Below, piece after piece: positions 23,270 to 37,479 of a DNA stretch of 64,000 nt (position 1 is its first letter; every line of letters begins with the position of its first letter). This DNA is from Marsupella aquatica (taxonomy: Eukaryota; Marchantiophyta). The translations under genes and the position numbers were made by a program. The notes below the pieces were generated by a model that was not told the origin of the DNA, made no database searches, and worked only from the letters and a program-made list of their open reading frames with translations. The stretch is from NCBI GenBank assembly GCA_973895155.1, contig OZ316893.1, positions 21,018,001 through 21,082,000 on the forward strand, written 5' to 3'.

Positions 23270-24407
23270 CTTGATCGTGCTAACGAATCGAGTAGAACAG
23301 AGTGAATGATTGTGCTCTGCCAGATTGTCACCGATAGCGTACCATCAGGTCCGACTCACCAGAGTCATGACTCGTGCATGACCAGTGATCACATATAGAG
23401 TTTATGAGTCGACTTTTGCCTGCCTGCCGGTTGCATAGGAGACTGACCTCATCAAGGTTTGCCCGATCTTAAGGTTTAGCTTTTTGTGTTACAGCCGAAA
23501 GCATGATAGACTTGATCATCGGCCGTCAGTGAGCCAATTGGGCCAGTGGTTGGGTTGGTTCACTTTCAACCCTCTTCCCAACTCGAAGATCTTCAAAAGC
23601 GGACTTCTCGCTAGGCGGCCAGGCTGTTGCCATGCCACACATAGAAGGAGAGAGTTTATTCTCAGCCAGGCCTCTCTTAGATGGGTTCCAAAATATGGGA
23701 ACATCTACGTGCCAGCTTTGCGACCTTGAAGAAGCTCGACGGGTGAAAGAAAGATTTTGACTGGGAGTCCAGCCAATCCCAGTGCGCATCTTGAGTAGTA
23801 GTATTGGTTAGCAGAGTTAAATCTCCGGAAGGAAGGAAGGGAGGAAGAGGAAGAGCTGATTTGAGGAGCGAGTTGGTAGCAGTCGATCATATTCTACTCG
23901 GGAAATTTGGGGAAAATGGAAAGGGACATGCAGCTTGAGTGATCGGAGTGAGCGAGTGCAACATTTTTCTTTCGATGAGGTTTCCGGCTCGTTGCCGTGA
24001 GGATCTATCGATGCTGCGGGTGTAAATGCGTTTGGAGAATTTGGGCAGAAGGAAATGCTGCCTCTTGTCCGTTGAGAGTGAGTATCCGTCGTCCTTAACA
24101 GAGCATTCTGAGGGCCGTATCTGGAAGATTGAATCGGCAGCAGGAGGATGAAGAGAGTTATGACATGGTCGGGAACATCTTCCGTCTGAAGACTTTTACT
24201 GACTAGGAAGTATTGTAGTTTGTATGTATCAATCTTGTCTTTGGCCAGCAAATCGGGAAGGATGATGGTGGAGGGATTCCCGGCAGGCGGTGAGGATTGA
24301 GGTAGAAGAAGGGACTGCATTGGCTCGATTGGCGAAAGTATGGAATTGCCCTAACGCTATTTGTATCTCTATCTGTTTGCACTACTGTATTGCAAAAGAG
24401 TCCAGAG
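23270..24407 (+). other. Upstream region of the SCD2-like gene
   Basis: No independent gene supported. Bases 23815-23945 are GGAAGGAAGG/GGAAGAGG-rich, as is common in plant 5' leaders. A pyrimidine-rich tract ending CAAAAG at 24400, just before the ATG at 24408, could be a 3' splice site, so a distant 5' exon is possible. Confidence 0.35.
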
Positions 24408-25961
24408 ATGGCGAAACGGCAGGGGCCAAATGCCTCCTCAAACCCTGGCAGGAGGAGCCAGAACCATGCACAAAAGTTAGCGGCAGCCCGTCTGGCTCAG
24501 GTTATGGCTTCACATTCGACTGACAATGACGAGGAAGAGGACTTTTCCAACTTTCAACGTCCTAGTGCTTCATTAGGGATTGGTACTGGTCATAGAGACG
24601 CATCCCCCAGGTTGCCAAGGCGCCCTACTCTGCCTTCTGTTGCTGACTCGCGCGATCAATCACCCAGGGTTGGATCACCTTACGGAGATCTGGGCACAAA
24701 CCGCTCAAGCAACAATCTTCGTGCTCATCATCGTCCGTCTTTGTCTGAACCTCATCTCAATGGGAGCAGTCAACGAACCTCAATAGCAGCTGCTCCAGCA
24801 GCAGCAGCTATTAAATTCAGACCACGAGGTAGTGAGCCTCCGACTGAAACTTCTTTCCGTGAATCTCCAATTTTACCAATTCCGAGAAGTACGTCCGATC
24901 CAGTAACTAAGAATGGTAATACACGAGAGGAGGCTGCATTGCAGGATGAGATCGATCTACTCCAGGAGGACAACCAGCTTGTTCTCAACAAGCTACGGCT
25001 GGCTGAAGAAAAGTTCCAAGAGATCGAGAATCGGAACAAGGAGCTGGAGAAGCAGATTGCCTCTCTAGGGGAAGGGATTTCACTGGAGGCTAGGTTGTTG
25101 ACTAGGAAGGAGGCTGCCTTGAGGCAAAGGGAGGCTGCCCTGAGAGCTGAGAGGGAGCAGACAACAGATATGAAGGATGATGAGATTGCAGCCCTCAGAC
25201 TAACGGCTGATGCCGCCAAGGATGATGTGATTGCTGCAACTGAGAGATCTGCTTTAGCTGAGAGGGAGGTCCAGAGCTTGAGAAGTGTAACTCGACGGAT
25301 GATTCTTACACATGAGGAAATGGAGGAGATGGTGCTGAAAAGGTGCTGGTTGGCCCGTTATTGGGGATTAGCCACCCGCCATGGCATTCTTGCTGAGGTT
25401 GCAAGCTCAAAGCATGAGCATTGGTCAGCACTTGCTCCTCTGCCGCTCGAAGTGGTGATTTCAGCTGGCCATAGTGAAGGCAATAGCGAGGGAGGAAGGC
25501 ACAGAAAGACTCCGTCCATACGGGATTTGAATGACATTACTGGAGAGGGCAATGTTGAAAGTATGCTTGCAGTGGAAAAGGGCCTGAGGGAGATGGCTCT
25601 ATTGAAGGTGGAACAGTCTGTCATGATGGCAATCTCACGGCATCATCATCCCTCCTTAGGTCGCAGTGAATTAAGTCATGAAGAAGTGGAAGACATTCAA
25701 TTTAAACACGCCTGGCTAGTTTACTTCTGGCGTCGAGCAAAGAACTTCAACGTGGAGAACGATATTGCCGATGAGCGCCTCAATTATTGGATGGTCCGGT
25801 GCAATCAGCCTCCAACTTCTCATGATGTCCTTGATGTTGAAAGAGGATTGTTGGAGCTACACAAATTGGGTGTTGAAGAGCAGCTGTGGGAGGCTTCTCG
25901 TAGAGAAGTTTCAAATCGTACTCCGGAAAATCACGGCTTTGAGGTTGGTGAGGGAGGATGA
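24408..25961 (+). CDS. SCD2: SCD2-like coiled-coil protein (single open frame)
   Basis: One frame of 517 codons from ATG 24408; the frame stays open upstream to a TAG at 24303 but contains no earlier ATG. Order: a basic start, [20 protein letters not shown] near residues 25-45, a Ser/Pro-rich linker (about 50-175), a coiled coil rich in Glu/Lys/Arg with heptads (about 178-300), then [20 protein letters not shown] and a C-terminal region with [14 protein letters not shown] and [20 protein letters not shown]. These blocks match plant STOMATAL CYTOKINESIS DEFECTIVE 2, a cytosolic coiled-coil protein that acts with the DENN protein SCD1 and the exocyst in clathrin-linked and secretory trafficking during cytokinesis and cell expansion. 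It is about 60 residues shorter than the Arabidopsis protein, the N-terminal Ser/Pro stretch being absent. Homologues I know of have several introns; none is visible here, which suggests a retrocopy that is still intact. Confidence 0.8.
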   Translation: MAKRQGPNASSNPGRRSQNHAQKLAAARLAQVMASHSTDNDEEEDFSNFQRPSASLGIGTGHRDASPRLPRRPTLPSVADSRDQSPRVGSPYGDLGTNRSSNNLRAHHRPSLSEPHLNGSSQRTSIAAAPAAAAIKFRPRGSEPPTETSFRESPILPIPRSTSDPVTKNGNTREEAALQDEIDLLQEDNQLVLNKLRLAEEKFQEIENRNKELEKQIASLGEGISLEARLLTRKEAALRQREAALRAEREQTTDMKDDEIAALRLTADAAKDDVIAATERSALAEREVQSLRSVTRRMILTHEEMEEMVLKRCWLARYWGLATRHGILAEVASSKHEHWSALAPLPLEVVISAGHSEGNSEGGRHRKTPSIRDLNDITGEGNVESMLAVEKGLREMALLKVEQSVMMAISRHHHPSLGRSELSHEEVEDIQFKHAWLVYFWRRAKNFNVENDIADERLNYWMVRCNQPPTSHDVLDVERGLLELHKLGVEEQLWEASRREVSNRTPENHGFEVGEGG

Positions 25962-28326
25962 GGCTTGGTGCTAGGTGAACAGGTGTATCATCCGAATTCG
26001 ATAGAAGCCTTTGCAACCAATATGTTTGGTCTAGATCCTGAATCCATAAATTTGACCTCTCTAGTCCTGGATTCCAAGAGCATTTGAGTTATAGAGTAAC
26101 TCTGAGGGTCTTCTCGGTGTCAGTCGATGGAGTCAAAGGTGGTCCACAAGTTTTGTCTCGTCACTGGCAGCATTATTCTTTTCGATGGTGTTATGACGTT
26201 CCACAGAAAAGCAAGATTTTAGTACGTGAAACCCAAGAATAGAAACTACCCATCCTGCACCATAAGCCAATGGATCGGATATTCTCCTTGGAAGAAACGA
26301 GGGCTGACACTAAGTTCTTTTCTCCCATACCAGTATGAATCATACGGGTATTCTTATTATTTCTACTTTCAAAAGTCAACTAGCGAAGACGAAACATTTG
26401 AACCTTTGAAGGTACTGTAGGACATGTTTGTGGTACTAAAAAATGTGTCTATTTGTAGTGTAGACGGACAATGGGGTCTCCTTGGAATCTTCTCTTGTTA
26501 ATTGCTCAAATGTAGCATCGTGTCCCATTAGATATGTTTAGTGATAGATGTGAAGGACCATCAGTATTACTTCTAGTTGTGCAAGTCCAAAAATTGTAGA
26601 GACGCAGGCTTTGTCAATATTAGCTGCCGTCAAAGCTCTTCGTTTTGTGAGTACTGATCCAAGAATCTTGAGGGAATGCCCTAGCTTATCCAGGTGCAAC
26701 ACACGTAGGACTCTTGTGCTAGTCTCAGTTTGGTTACATGAAGTCTTCAAAATAAGATTTACAAATCGAAAACTGGACTGAAGGGTAGCGTGTCAGAGAA
26801 GAGCTGTGGCCTTAGTGGCGCAGGGCTTTATTGGCAGGGATTCCAGATCAAGCTTCTGAACGAGCCAATTTGCACGATTAAGGTGAAGGGTCCATTGTCA
26901 CCGTCGTAGGATATTCTTGGCGATCAATGATGAATATAGTGCAATCAAAGGTTGTGATTTTTCATTTAAGGCACTCAACTCTGTCAGTGCCTGATGCAGA
27001 AGGTCAAGAAATGGAAGGACTGTCTCGAACTGGACATTGAACTTTACCTAGTTGGGCAAATCATATTTTGACGGTTCGTTCTTTAGGCACATCATTGGGC
27101 TGCCGGTAGGACATTCCTCCCACTTCTTGACTCACGGATTTGAAAGGCACAGCATGAACAAACAGGTAGTTTTGATAAGTTTCACGAGTGGGAAGATATA
27201 TAAGTTCACAGACGCATAACTGTTGTAGATTCGTGCAACCGCTGTTAGAGATGTGTATGAAATAAGTGTCAGTTCAAATAGATGAAAAATCATATATTTG
27301 AGACCATTCTGCAGTTAACTATTTTTTGAGTACCAGCTTCTGGGATTCAGCTGGTCGAGTACGAGTGACGAACGATAGTGTTGCGACGAATCATAGTGCA
27401 AAGACTTTAACTATACCCCATCGTCTTGTTTGAATATCTCCGTTAGAAACCGTGTCTTTAGTGCACAGCTCTCTACGGTGTACATGCAATAACAAGGGTC
27501 ACAACTGCCTGGGCACGGAACTTCTTTTGAAGATTTGATCCAACAGCAACATTGATTTCTTCTCACGTCAGGATAACCATTCTACAGCATGAGCCAGTGA
27601 GGACTTATGACGTCTGTATAGTTTTGGACGTGACAGCTAAAGACCTCCTCTGCTAGACAGACTTCAGTGTAACTTCCATTCGTGTCTTGAACGGAACCGG
27701 CCGTAAAGCAGTTTAGCCCTCGCTTGTGGATGAGCCCATGATGTCTTGCGTTGAGGGAGTTTCTGGAGCAGGCTATCTCAATCATCAGTGTAAGGCCTCA
27801 TCAATTAACCAACACTGAAATGTACCTCTCGAAACATATTATGGAGAAACTGAATGGATGAAGACGAAATCTCAGTTTCAAGGTTCGAGTGACCCACAGC
27901 TAGGAAGGGAAGAAAGAATAATAAAATTTCTGAATTGAGAAATGTCTGTCCCCGATAGTGAAATGATCGTGGCAGAGGCAGGCGTGGGTCACGATTTGGA
28001 CAACCTCTACGTTTGTGTCGTCGTTCCACGAAATCTTTTCGTTCCTTTGCAGAAAAGAGAATCTCCCCAGCTATCGAGACCACAAGAACCCCAGGGTCTT
28101 TTGCATCTGGGGAACTACTCGATTCCCATTGACAGTTTGCTTCCTTGACCATCGAGTTAAGGGTCATTTAATCTGAAACACAAATTCAGGACAGGGATTA
28201 CAAATGCTTTTGGGTAAGAAAGCCCGTTGAAACCTTTTTAGGAGTCCTAGACCTAACATTCTTGATCCTGGGAGCACTGTACCTAAAATGGTCACCGTCC
28301 TTGTTAGGGCGCTAGTTAGCCTATGA
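25962..28326. other. Intergenic stretch with possible coding remnants
   Basis: No intact gene. On the minus strand, 27410-27785 reads as a Cys-rich stretch broken by a TAG near 27590; it includes NQCCCWIKSSKEVPCPGSCD. I do not recognise the family. Frames at 26538-26750 and 27805-28167 (minus) lack motifs. Confidence 0.3.
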
Positions 28327-28408
28327 ACCACTACGGAGGCGTTGATCTAAGGGCCAAGAAGCCATTGACCACTATAGAGGCGTTGATCTAAAGTCCAAGA
28401 AGGCTAAG
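28327..28408. repeat. 41-bp tandem duplication
   Basis: ACCACTAC/TGGAGGCGTTGATCTAA-type unit at 28327 and again at 28368 with a few substitutions. Confidence 0.8.
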
Positions 28409-28870
28409 TTGCCACGGAAATGTGAAAGTGAGCAAAGTAAAACAGAAGGTGTGATTTCACACTTCAACATATCATGATTGTGTTCCCTGTATGTGATCTC
28501 ACTGACATTTATGTTTGGCAGATTTTTATTTATATCTCTTGAACATTTCAGTTGCCACGTCAAGGTGGAACAGAACAAAGTACAACAAATGGTGTGAGTT
28601 TACACTTCACGTAACATAAGCGTGTCCCCTGTAAGTGCTCTCTTTGACTTTTCTCGTTGGGCAGAATGCATTATTTTTCTCTTGAACATTTCAGGTGCCA
28701 CCTCCATGCAGAAGAGAACAAACTTTACTCAAACAGGGCCCAACAAAGTGCAAGAAACAGTGTGAATTTAATTACACACTACAGAAGATGATTGTGTGGC
28801 CTGTAGGTGATCTCACTGACGAGTCTCGTTGGGCTGAATTTATTTATTTTCTCCTGAATATTTTTTTTGC
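28408..28870. repeat. 143-bp tandem repeats upstream of adenosine kinase
   Basis: Three units start at 28408, 28551 and 28694 (periods 143 and 143), each beginning GTTGCCAC/GGTGCCAC and containing a short inverted repeat of the GTGTGA...TCACAC kind, a GTGATCTCACTGAC-like segment and CTCTTGAACATTTCA. A partial fourth copy is at 29528-29640, about 190-300 bp before the kinase ATG. The position suggests promoter or upstream transcript sequence, but no direct evidence of function is visible. Confidence 0.75.
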
Positions 28871-28936
28871 CGCGTCTTTGTGGTTGAGAGTAAACTTTAC
28901 TCAACCATTCCTCTTCATAGTATTTGTATGACACAT

Positions 28937-28988
28937 AATCCAAAGCTTTTCAGTGTGTTGCTAATCCAAAGCTTTTCAGTTTGTTGCT
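28937..28988. repeat. 26-bp tandem duplication
   Basis: AATCCAAAGCTTTTCAGTGT followed by GTTGCT occurs twice in a row with one substitution. Confidence 0.9.
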
Positions 28989-29204
28989 CAGTAGTCCTTG
29001 TTGGGGATTCTCTAGCTTTGGGATTCTTTGGTTTTCTTAGGTTTTTCTTTTGGTTTCTCTCCTTCATTGTGCGCTTTGATCTTCTTGGGTTTTCCCCCTT
29101 GTTTTTTCGTCATTCATGTGGGATCCTATCTCCTCCTTTGAGAGTTTTCTGTTATTTGGCAATGTGATACCTGAAATGCAATCAGAAGCTACTCCCTGGG
29201 CCTC

Positions 29205-29480
29205 AGACTGAGGGCACAGTTTAAAGTGAGGGTGAGGACAGAAAATGATTGGAGGCAAAGATGAACAAGAAATAACATGAAATCCTTTCTTTTTGCAATG
29301 ATTTTAGGCAAAGATGAACAGGAACTAACATACCTCTAAACCATCACTAACTCGGGGCATAATTGAAAGTGAGGGTGCGGACTAAATAAGGGATGGAGGC
29401 AAAGTGAACAAGAACTATCATGAGAGCCTTTCTTTTGCAATGATTTAGGCAAAGATGAACTGTATCTAACATAAATCCTT
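29205..29480. repeat. About 140-bp duplication, two copies
   Basis: Segments at about 29209-29330 and 29349-29471 share GAAAGTGAGGGTG, GATGGAGGCAAAG, GAACAAGAA and TTTTGCAATGATTTAGGCAA. Confidence 0.75.
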
Positions 29481-29656
29481 TCTTTATGTTCAAAGAATAG
29501 GTAAAGAGGCTAGTATGATATATGACAAGGCCTAACAAAGTATAACGAGTGGTGTGAATTTACACTTTACAGAACTTGGTTATGTTCCATGTAAGTCATC
29601 TTAGTGACGTTTCTTGTAGAGGTATGCTTTCCTCGTGTCTTTCCTGAGCCTTCTGA

Positions 29657-30850
<1,194 letters not shown>

Positions 30851-33800
30851 ATCTGAAGACGACAAGGATGTCGAAGATCCATTATCAGGCTTCCTTGTTG
30901 TCCTGTCACAGATCTCTTGCCCTTCTCTCTGGGAGGAATTCTTTAATGCTGATGGGATTCCACCAAAATCGTATGTCGAGCTTAGGTAGGGGTGACCTCC
31001 TTGGAATCTAGCCTGCTCCAGGTTTATTCTTTCGTCGTCTGGGATTGGAGAGCCAATGTAGTAGAAATGGACCGGAAAGCTGGCTGTCTGCACATACAAG
31101 GGAGCTGCAGAGTTTTGAAGAACGAGAGCAATTTATTTGAGTTATCGTAGAATTCATTTTTGAAATTAGTCGTTCCTAACAAACTTGGATCCTTGCACAT
31201 ATTGACTGTGGCGGTTATTCCGTCAATTGTCTCTGCTTCATGGACCTCGTCATTTGCGTGCCGATAGTCATGAAGTAGGTGTCGCAACATCATTTCCAGC
31301 TTCTTGCTATAGATCTAATACTTCATAGTTCACCATTTGTACAAGAACTTTTGGAAAAGCGATAGATATGTACATAAAGTGGCTGGTACTTTCGTCAATT
31401 GTCTGTCTTGTGGACCTCCGTCGATTGATAGTTAGATCAAATCTATTGCAGCTATTCATCTTCTGATAACGGTCTGCCAGGAATCTCATCGTCCAACAGG
31501 GGACCAATCGTTTTTTGGATTTGAGCGAATGAATGTGCTTGAGTTGTAATTATGTCAGTAATCTTATTACCCACGAATGGCTCAACCCTTTTTGTGTTGG
31601 CTTACCTTTCTGACGTTGTATCATGTTTACCTTTATCACGCCCGAATGCTGCGTCAGAGTTGCAACATCTGATGTCAATGTGACCAATTTTCCTTCTCTG
31701 GCAATAGTCTGCCTTTCTGATATGACGGATTAGGCTTCGTCCATCATGAACGCTGGAGGAACATCACGCACCGGATGTTTGACTATCGTCGTGTCCAAGA
31801 AAGCAACTTCTTGAAATACATCCAGGTGCGTCTACACGGTCTGCAATACTTCCTCTCGTCAGGTTTTGGACTATGTTTGACAATGCTGTGCTCACGTCCT
31901 CTTCTGGGCATCGTTTTCGAGCCTTGACTTTTCCTTCTATAAGGTTCTTGTCAAGATAGTCTTTTTACTTTGTTCACCGTGGGTGCGGAGACATAGCCAC
32001 TTAAGCTGCCTAATTGGTGAGTGGAAAATATACCCACTGTACTGCCGAAATCCGAACGAGCCACTTGTAGAAGGTATAGCCTATCGTGTTCCACTGGAAG
32101 CATGGGCACGCTTAGCTGTACAGCTGCTTTCACCACAGACGTGATCCAAGTTATCTCTTTAATAGATAGCCAGACTTATGGCTTCTAATCATCAGGTAAT
32201 TCTTTCATCTACTCACTTCAGAGTTGATACAACTCTGACTTGACGTGCTCCACGTCTACCCCTGAGCCGATTAAATGTGAGGACCTGTGAATCTACTTTT
32301 TTGAATAATTACAACAAGGTAAGAATCTGATGATTTCCGCCTCAGTCTCGTCGTTAAGAGAAGCCGTGTGTGATACACTCTGGAACTCTTGCTACATTAA
32401 ATCGGTCACATTTGATACACTGTCGAAAAGCTTGCTGTCAAGATATGGAAATATGTGCAGGACCTGTGTAATTTCGCTCGCTGGAAGGACCTTCCTAGCA
32501 ACCTTACTGCAACTGCTGTTACATGATCTGCATGCATCTCAACTATGACCGAATGTCTTCTCGACAGCCACATTCCTCACCTTTTAAGCTCTGTTTCTAT
32601 CCTGAAAGAACAGCGCACGGACCTATCTCCGCCAGCAATCCACAACTAGATATGCATTGACAGTCTCAGAAGCCAACGTATGGGATCACCCTCTCTCTTC
32701 CAACGGTGTTATCAGAGAGTGTGGGCTTCATTGGTGGACCTAGCGAGAGCATAATTTTAATTGAGGCACAGAATCGCTTAGAATGCGCTCCTGCCACGTT
32801 CTGCTACTGATCATATGGGGCTCCAATGACCTTCCTCCCCTGCTTTTAGAGGTAACTTTAGAAATTTATTAGAAATTTAATGCAGATCTCCATTATTTCG
32901 TGCATAATGTTGTGTAGACTCTAATTTCAGTAGGGTTTGTGAAAGGATGCAAGAGGTGTAGCTCACCTCGTATGGGCAGTAGGACTGTATTCTGAAGAAA
33001 TGGAAAAAAAGATGACTCTCACAACAGGATCCAACCAGGAAAAATTGAGGGGAACATGTATTTGTATTTGATTTTCTCCCGATAGAAGAAAGAACACATT
33101 GACGACGCCGGAGTTCTGACACCAACAAGCGAGAACTCGTGACCAGAGATCTAACTACTGTAGAAACCCTGCGACATGCTTGTTTGCCTGGTTCTCATGC
33201 CATCTGACTATCTTGCAACACATCTTACATTACGACTCATTGAACCTCAAATTACTATGACAGGCAGATCCAGAGAGGGTAGGCAGGCCTTTGCTTTGTC
33301 AATGTATGTCATCTGCACTAATCCACAGTGCGCCACACTAGTCTACACTAATCCACACAGCTCTGCACCAATGTTGGAGCCCTAATGTGTAGTAATCCGC
33401 AATAATTCACACTGATCAGCACTGTCTGCAATATTAAGCCACACTAATAAATGTACTGTAATTCTAAAGCACTAATCAATCTCTTTCCGTTCGTGAAGCT
33501 CATTGGCTGCAACATATTTATATATGGCAACAAATTTGTTTGAACAGTAGGCTATGTTTTAATTATGAGTAGGGGACTCACTGCTTAGATGTAGATCTAT
33601 ATCACTTTTGCAACTGCTTACTTCTATGCTATTTGTGATTCTCTCTAGGCCAATCGACATCATCTCTGTTCCGAAAAGTTTTTAGTCTTTCCTGAAAAGG
33701 AATTAAACGAACCTTGGTTTTGTCTTATGCGATATGCTGTTTTTGCAGGCATGAGACCCCCCAAGAGTGACAGGCCTGGGAGTCTACAGTAGGTACTACA

Positions 33801-35730
33801 TCGAGCCCTTCCCGTGCATAAACACTGGTATTTGAGTTATTCTCTATTATTAATCGCAATGCACGTTATTGTAGGGCATAACCTGATGGGGACAAAACTT
33901 CTGTTTGGAGCCAATGCAAGGGGCCCAATTCCATAAGAGCATTATTCCATGTGCTGGCAATAATTGTGCCCGGCCCACAAAATTCCCATATGCACCCACA
34001 GCAATGAAAGTCTTCGGAATTTTCCAATTTTTTTTCCAATTTTTTTGTGTGAGGGGAAGGAGGGGAAACAGGCTCATGCTTGATTGTAATTTCTTTTTAA
34101 GGCTTTCATCCTCATGCGAGCTTGACTTTTGATGGTGTTGGGATTCATAGGCTGACTGGATGATCGGTAGCTCTTAGTGTGAGTGGCGGAAAGTAAGGGT
34201 TTTCATAATAGGGTTCCAACTTTAAACAATCTCCCCAAATGGTAATGAAAAGATTTAGGACCACCGTATCTAGATAAACGAAAAATCAGATATTAGGTAC
34301 CTAAAAGTGTGAAGACTCCCCCAATAAAGGTAAAATAGTTTGTCTTGTGGTGTTTTTCGCTCACAAGAATTCCCATGTTGAGAAGAATATTAATTAATAT
34401 TCATTTTTACAGTTTGGATGGATTTTTTAGTAACCCTTTAAAGCAAGAATACATTAGCTATGGGTGACTTGGTATTTGTGCCTCAATGCTTATTCCTTTA
34501 CAAAGTGTCTTCTCCTCATGGCTTATTGTTTTACAAAATGTTGGCCGCACTTCTATCCCCACATGCTATTTTTCCAGTAGACAATTGTTTAGTTTCTAGA
34601 CTGTTGTGAATCCCTTTGATGGGCCTCTCATGTTTTTCTCATAATGACTTAGGATTCGCTTTGTCTAAAATAAATTGAGACAAAACTTACATATAAAAAT
34701 CTCAATAAGTAACCTCGGACTGAGTAGGCTCCCAAACAAGGTAACATCATTGACAAAATTCTGGTAAACAGGGTCACTTCAAGGTTGCAATATTATGCGT
34801 TGGAACTGGAAATTTGATATTCTGATATACCTTAAGATGTTGTGCTACAGAAATAATACTTGAATAAATGACATCACCCAAAATGTTATCCATTCTCAAA
34901 GGCTGTTACCTCTGTTTTTCAAACATCCCCAAAATGCTTTGGATGTGCTACTTTTGGATAATACCAGATCAAATTTCCTAAGACTTACTTTTGGTAAGAA
35001 GAGTCCTCCTTAGTTTCACCAATTGCAGTGTAAATGTGACAATGTCAGCTGAGCTTTAGTTGCTGCAAAAAGAACAAGAAGTTTCGGTAGAACAGAGGAA
35101 ATGGCAATAACTCCACAAAGTAAGTCTTCCTAGCTCCTCGATCAATCCTTGTCCAAAGCCACACTCAGCACAACTGCACATACTAATCCACACAAAATGT
35201 AAGTGACGTAAACCACCCTGGCTTGCAACAAATGATGTAAGTAAACTAAAATTGTATACACAAAGTTCTCACAAAAATGAAGACATCAGAGAATCATCAA
35301 GAGAATCCAAGCCTTACTTACAACTGGTACTATTTCAAAATATTCCCAGTTAAATTCTAAATTCAAAAATATAATGCAAAACATTGATATATCAATCAAG
35401 AGAATTTTAAAAGGTCAATTTCTTTAACCCTAGTCTTTAATTTGTTTATTTCAAGTGTTATTCTTCATCATTGTAATGTTTTTACAATTACTAGGCCGGC
35501 TAATGCATTGCACAAAATGTCAAAATCAGACGTGCAAGAAGTGTGCGTGAGGCAAAGAACTGTTTGCCATTCCGGCCATGTTGTCTCTACAGACATGTTG
35601 TGCTTGCTAAATTGTCAGGTATGGTTTCAGCTAGGTGGTTGTTGTGTGGAAATCTTCTCATTTGGGTCCATTTTGTGGCTTCAAAAGTGATGTTGTTGGG
35701 AGGGCGGGGGAGGGCCGGGGAGGGCGACTG
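30851..35730. other. Intergenic stretch, no supported gene
   Basis: AT-rich to mixed composition. A minus-strand stretch at about 31560-31830 has coding-like fragments broken by stops and no known motif. Bases 33300-33470 repeat CACACTAATCC-like phrases degenerately. Nothing else is supported. Confidence 0.35.
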
Positions 35731-35787
35731 AGAGGAGAGGAGAGGAGAGGAGAGGAGAGGAGAGGAGAGGAGAGGAGAGGAGAGGAG
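35731..35787. repeat. (AGAGG)n microsatellite, 11 units
   Basis: A perfect pentanucleotide run of about 57 bp. Confidence 0.9.
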
Positions 35788-36450
35788 GATACAGTTTGTA
35801 CCACGGTACACCTTCCGTGACAGTACTGTGGCTGTATGTCTGCATGGATGCAGGGAGGGAGTGGGCAGACGGCGCATGAGAGCATTTTTGGTCTATCAAA
35901 TAGTGACAAAGAAACTATATAGCGAAGTCAAAGGGCACTACATTACACTTGAAGTATCATTCATGCTTATCTTATATATTTCTTATCTACTTCAGCTTTA
36001 CGGTACGTGTCCATCCAATATCTTTGTGCAAAACACATCTGTGATTTGTTCACTTTACTCATGAATGAAAACCACTAATTAAAACAGTCCAGATCCCACA
36101 ATCTGTTTGGGATCTTGAGGACGACAAGAGCAGGACCCCGGTCAAGCTCTCGACTTCCCCACTCTCACAGCAGGAAGCGCAGCTGCACAGATTTCTTTGG
36201 CTACCTTTTTTATGTTGATTGTTATAGTTGCAACCTACCTGCTCTACGATTATTCACGGTTCAGAGAGCTACAGTAGCCGGGCACAGAGACGATGTCAAG
36301 GTCTAGCGTCAATCTACAATTCTGCTGTACATATTGTTATCATTCAATTCAGAAAATGGATTAGCTCCTTGTACCGTTGCTTTTTTGTTGCTTTCCTGTT
36401 ACTTTTCTGAAGAAAGTGTACGTTACAAACAAAGCAACAGAGAGCCTGGA
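35788..36450. other. Non-coding stretch
   Basis: No supported gene or repeat. Confidence 0.35.
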
Positions 36451-36657
36451 TTAGCCCTCGAGATTCCTCCACTTTTTGAGTCCTAGTGATGACACCACTA
36501 AAGCAGCACTTGCCTCACTGGCTGCTGCTTGCCTCTCAGCGCCGTGCCGTCCATCTGAACTCTCCTTATCTTGGTACTTGTTGACTAAGCTCGCTGATGG
36601 TGTTTTGACCGCTATAAAAGCGCAGATTGAAGAGCCAGTTGCAAGGTAAACAGCCAT
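36451..36657 (-). CDS. Hypothetical short ORF, 68 codons
   Basis: ATG at 36657-36655 begins a hydrophobic stretch (MAVYLATGSSICAFIAV, possibly one membrane segment or signal anchor), followed by a charged and Ala/Ser-rich tail ending KKWRNLEG. Codon use looks coding-like, but no family is recognised and no neighbouring exon was found. It could be the last exon of a membrane protein gene or chance. Confidence 0.2.
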   Translation of the reverse strand: MAVYLATGSSICAFIAVKTPSASLVNKYQDKESSDGRHGAERQAAASEASAALVVSSLGLKKWRNLEG

Positions 36658-36672
36658 GCAGAACGACTGCAC

Positions 36673-37451
36673 GAGCTTTGAACTACTGTATGGTGGTCAG
36701 CAATGTTTATTTTCGGTAGCACGAGCTTTGAGTCGTAAAGTTCATCACACTTAATTAACTAATACCCCTAATATAGGCGTTAAAACATCATTCTACACAG
36801 TGATGTGGACCAGTCATTGACACTATCCTGTAAAGTATCTCTCCCTAGATTTCCTAGATTTAAGGATAACTTCAGATTCCAGCAAATTAATGGGGTATGT
36901 GGTTTGGTGTCAAATTGACTGGGGCAAACGACCAAGGGTGACTCTACAAGACCTCAGTGGCAGTTTCCACGTTTTTGGGTCTCCTGTATGTCTTCGGGGC
37001 AATCCATTGGGGAGAAACTGCTGTTGATCACTTAACAAAAAGTTGGGGGCATTTCAACCTAACCTGTTGTGGATCCTACATAGAATGGATAGGGGCTTAA
37101 GTTTCCTTCTGTGGGGCACCAATTTGTCACAAAATTTAGCCCACCTCTCTTGGAGGTTTCTTCATGTGGCTGCTTGGTCCATTCCTATCTACTCACTATA
37201 ATAATATACAATCCCGCCTTTTTGTGCTCATTGTCTGCTTACAAAATCCACTTTTGGAGGGAACTCATTATGACCATTGGATTTAAAACTTAAATTTTCC
37301 TGCCCATCAGATCTGTGTAAGGAAGAAGAAAGAGTTTGTCCTAGCCTGAGGCGCTGATGGGCTTCCACCCACACCTAGACTCATACACAAACATCTAGAA
37401 AAAGGTCATTGGGAATTGAGTGTGAGTTCACATGTGGCTATTATGGGTAGA
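36673..37451. other. Non-coding stretch
   Basis: No supported gene. Confidence 0.35.
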
Positions 37452-37479
37452 CTAGCCCCATGCCTGTTCGTTGCACGAA

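Noticed and set aside
23817-24320. 167-codon minus-strand frame
   Set aside because: Opposite the likely leader of the SCD2-like gene; no motif.
33300-33470. CACACTAATCC phrases as telomere-like repeat
   Set aside because: Irregular, degenerate and not the plant TTTAGGG repeat.
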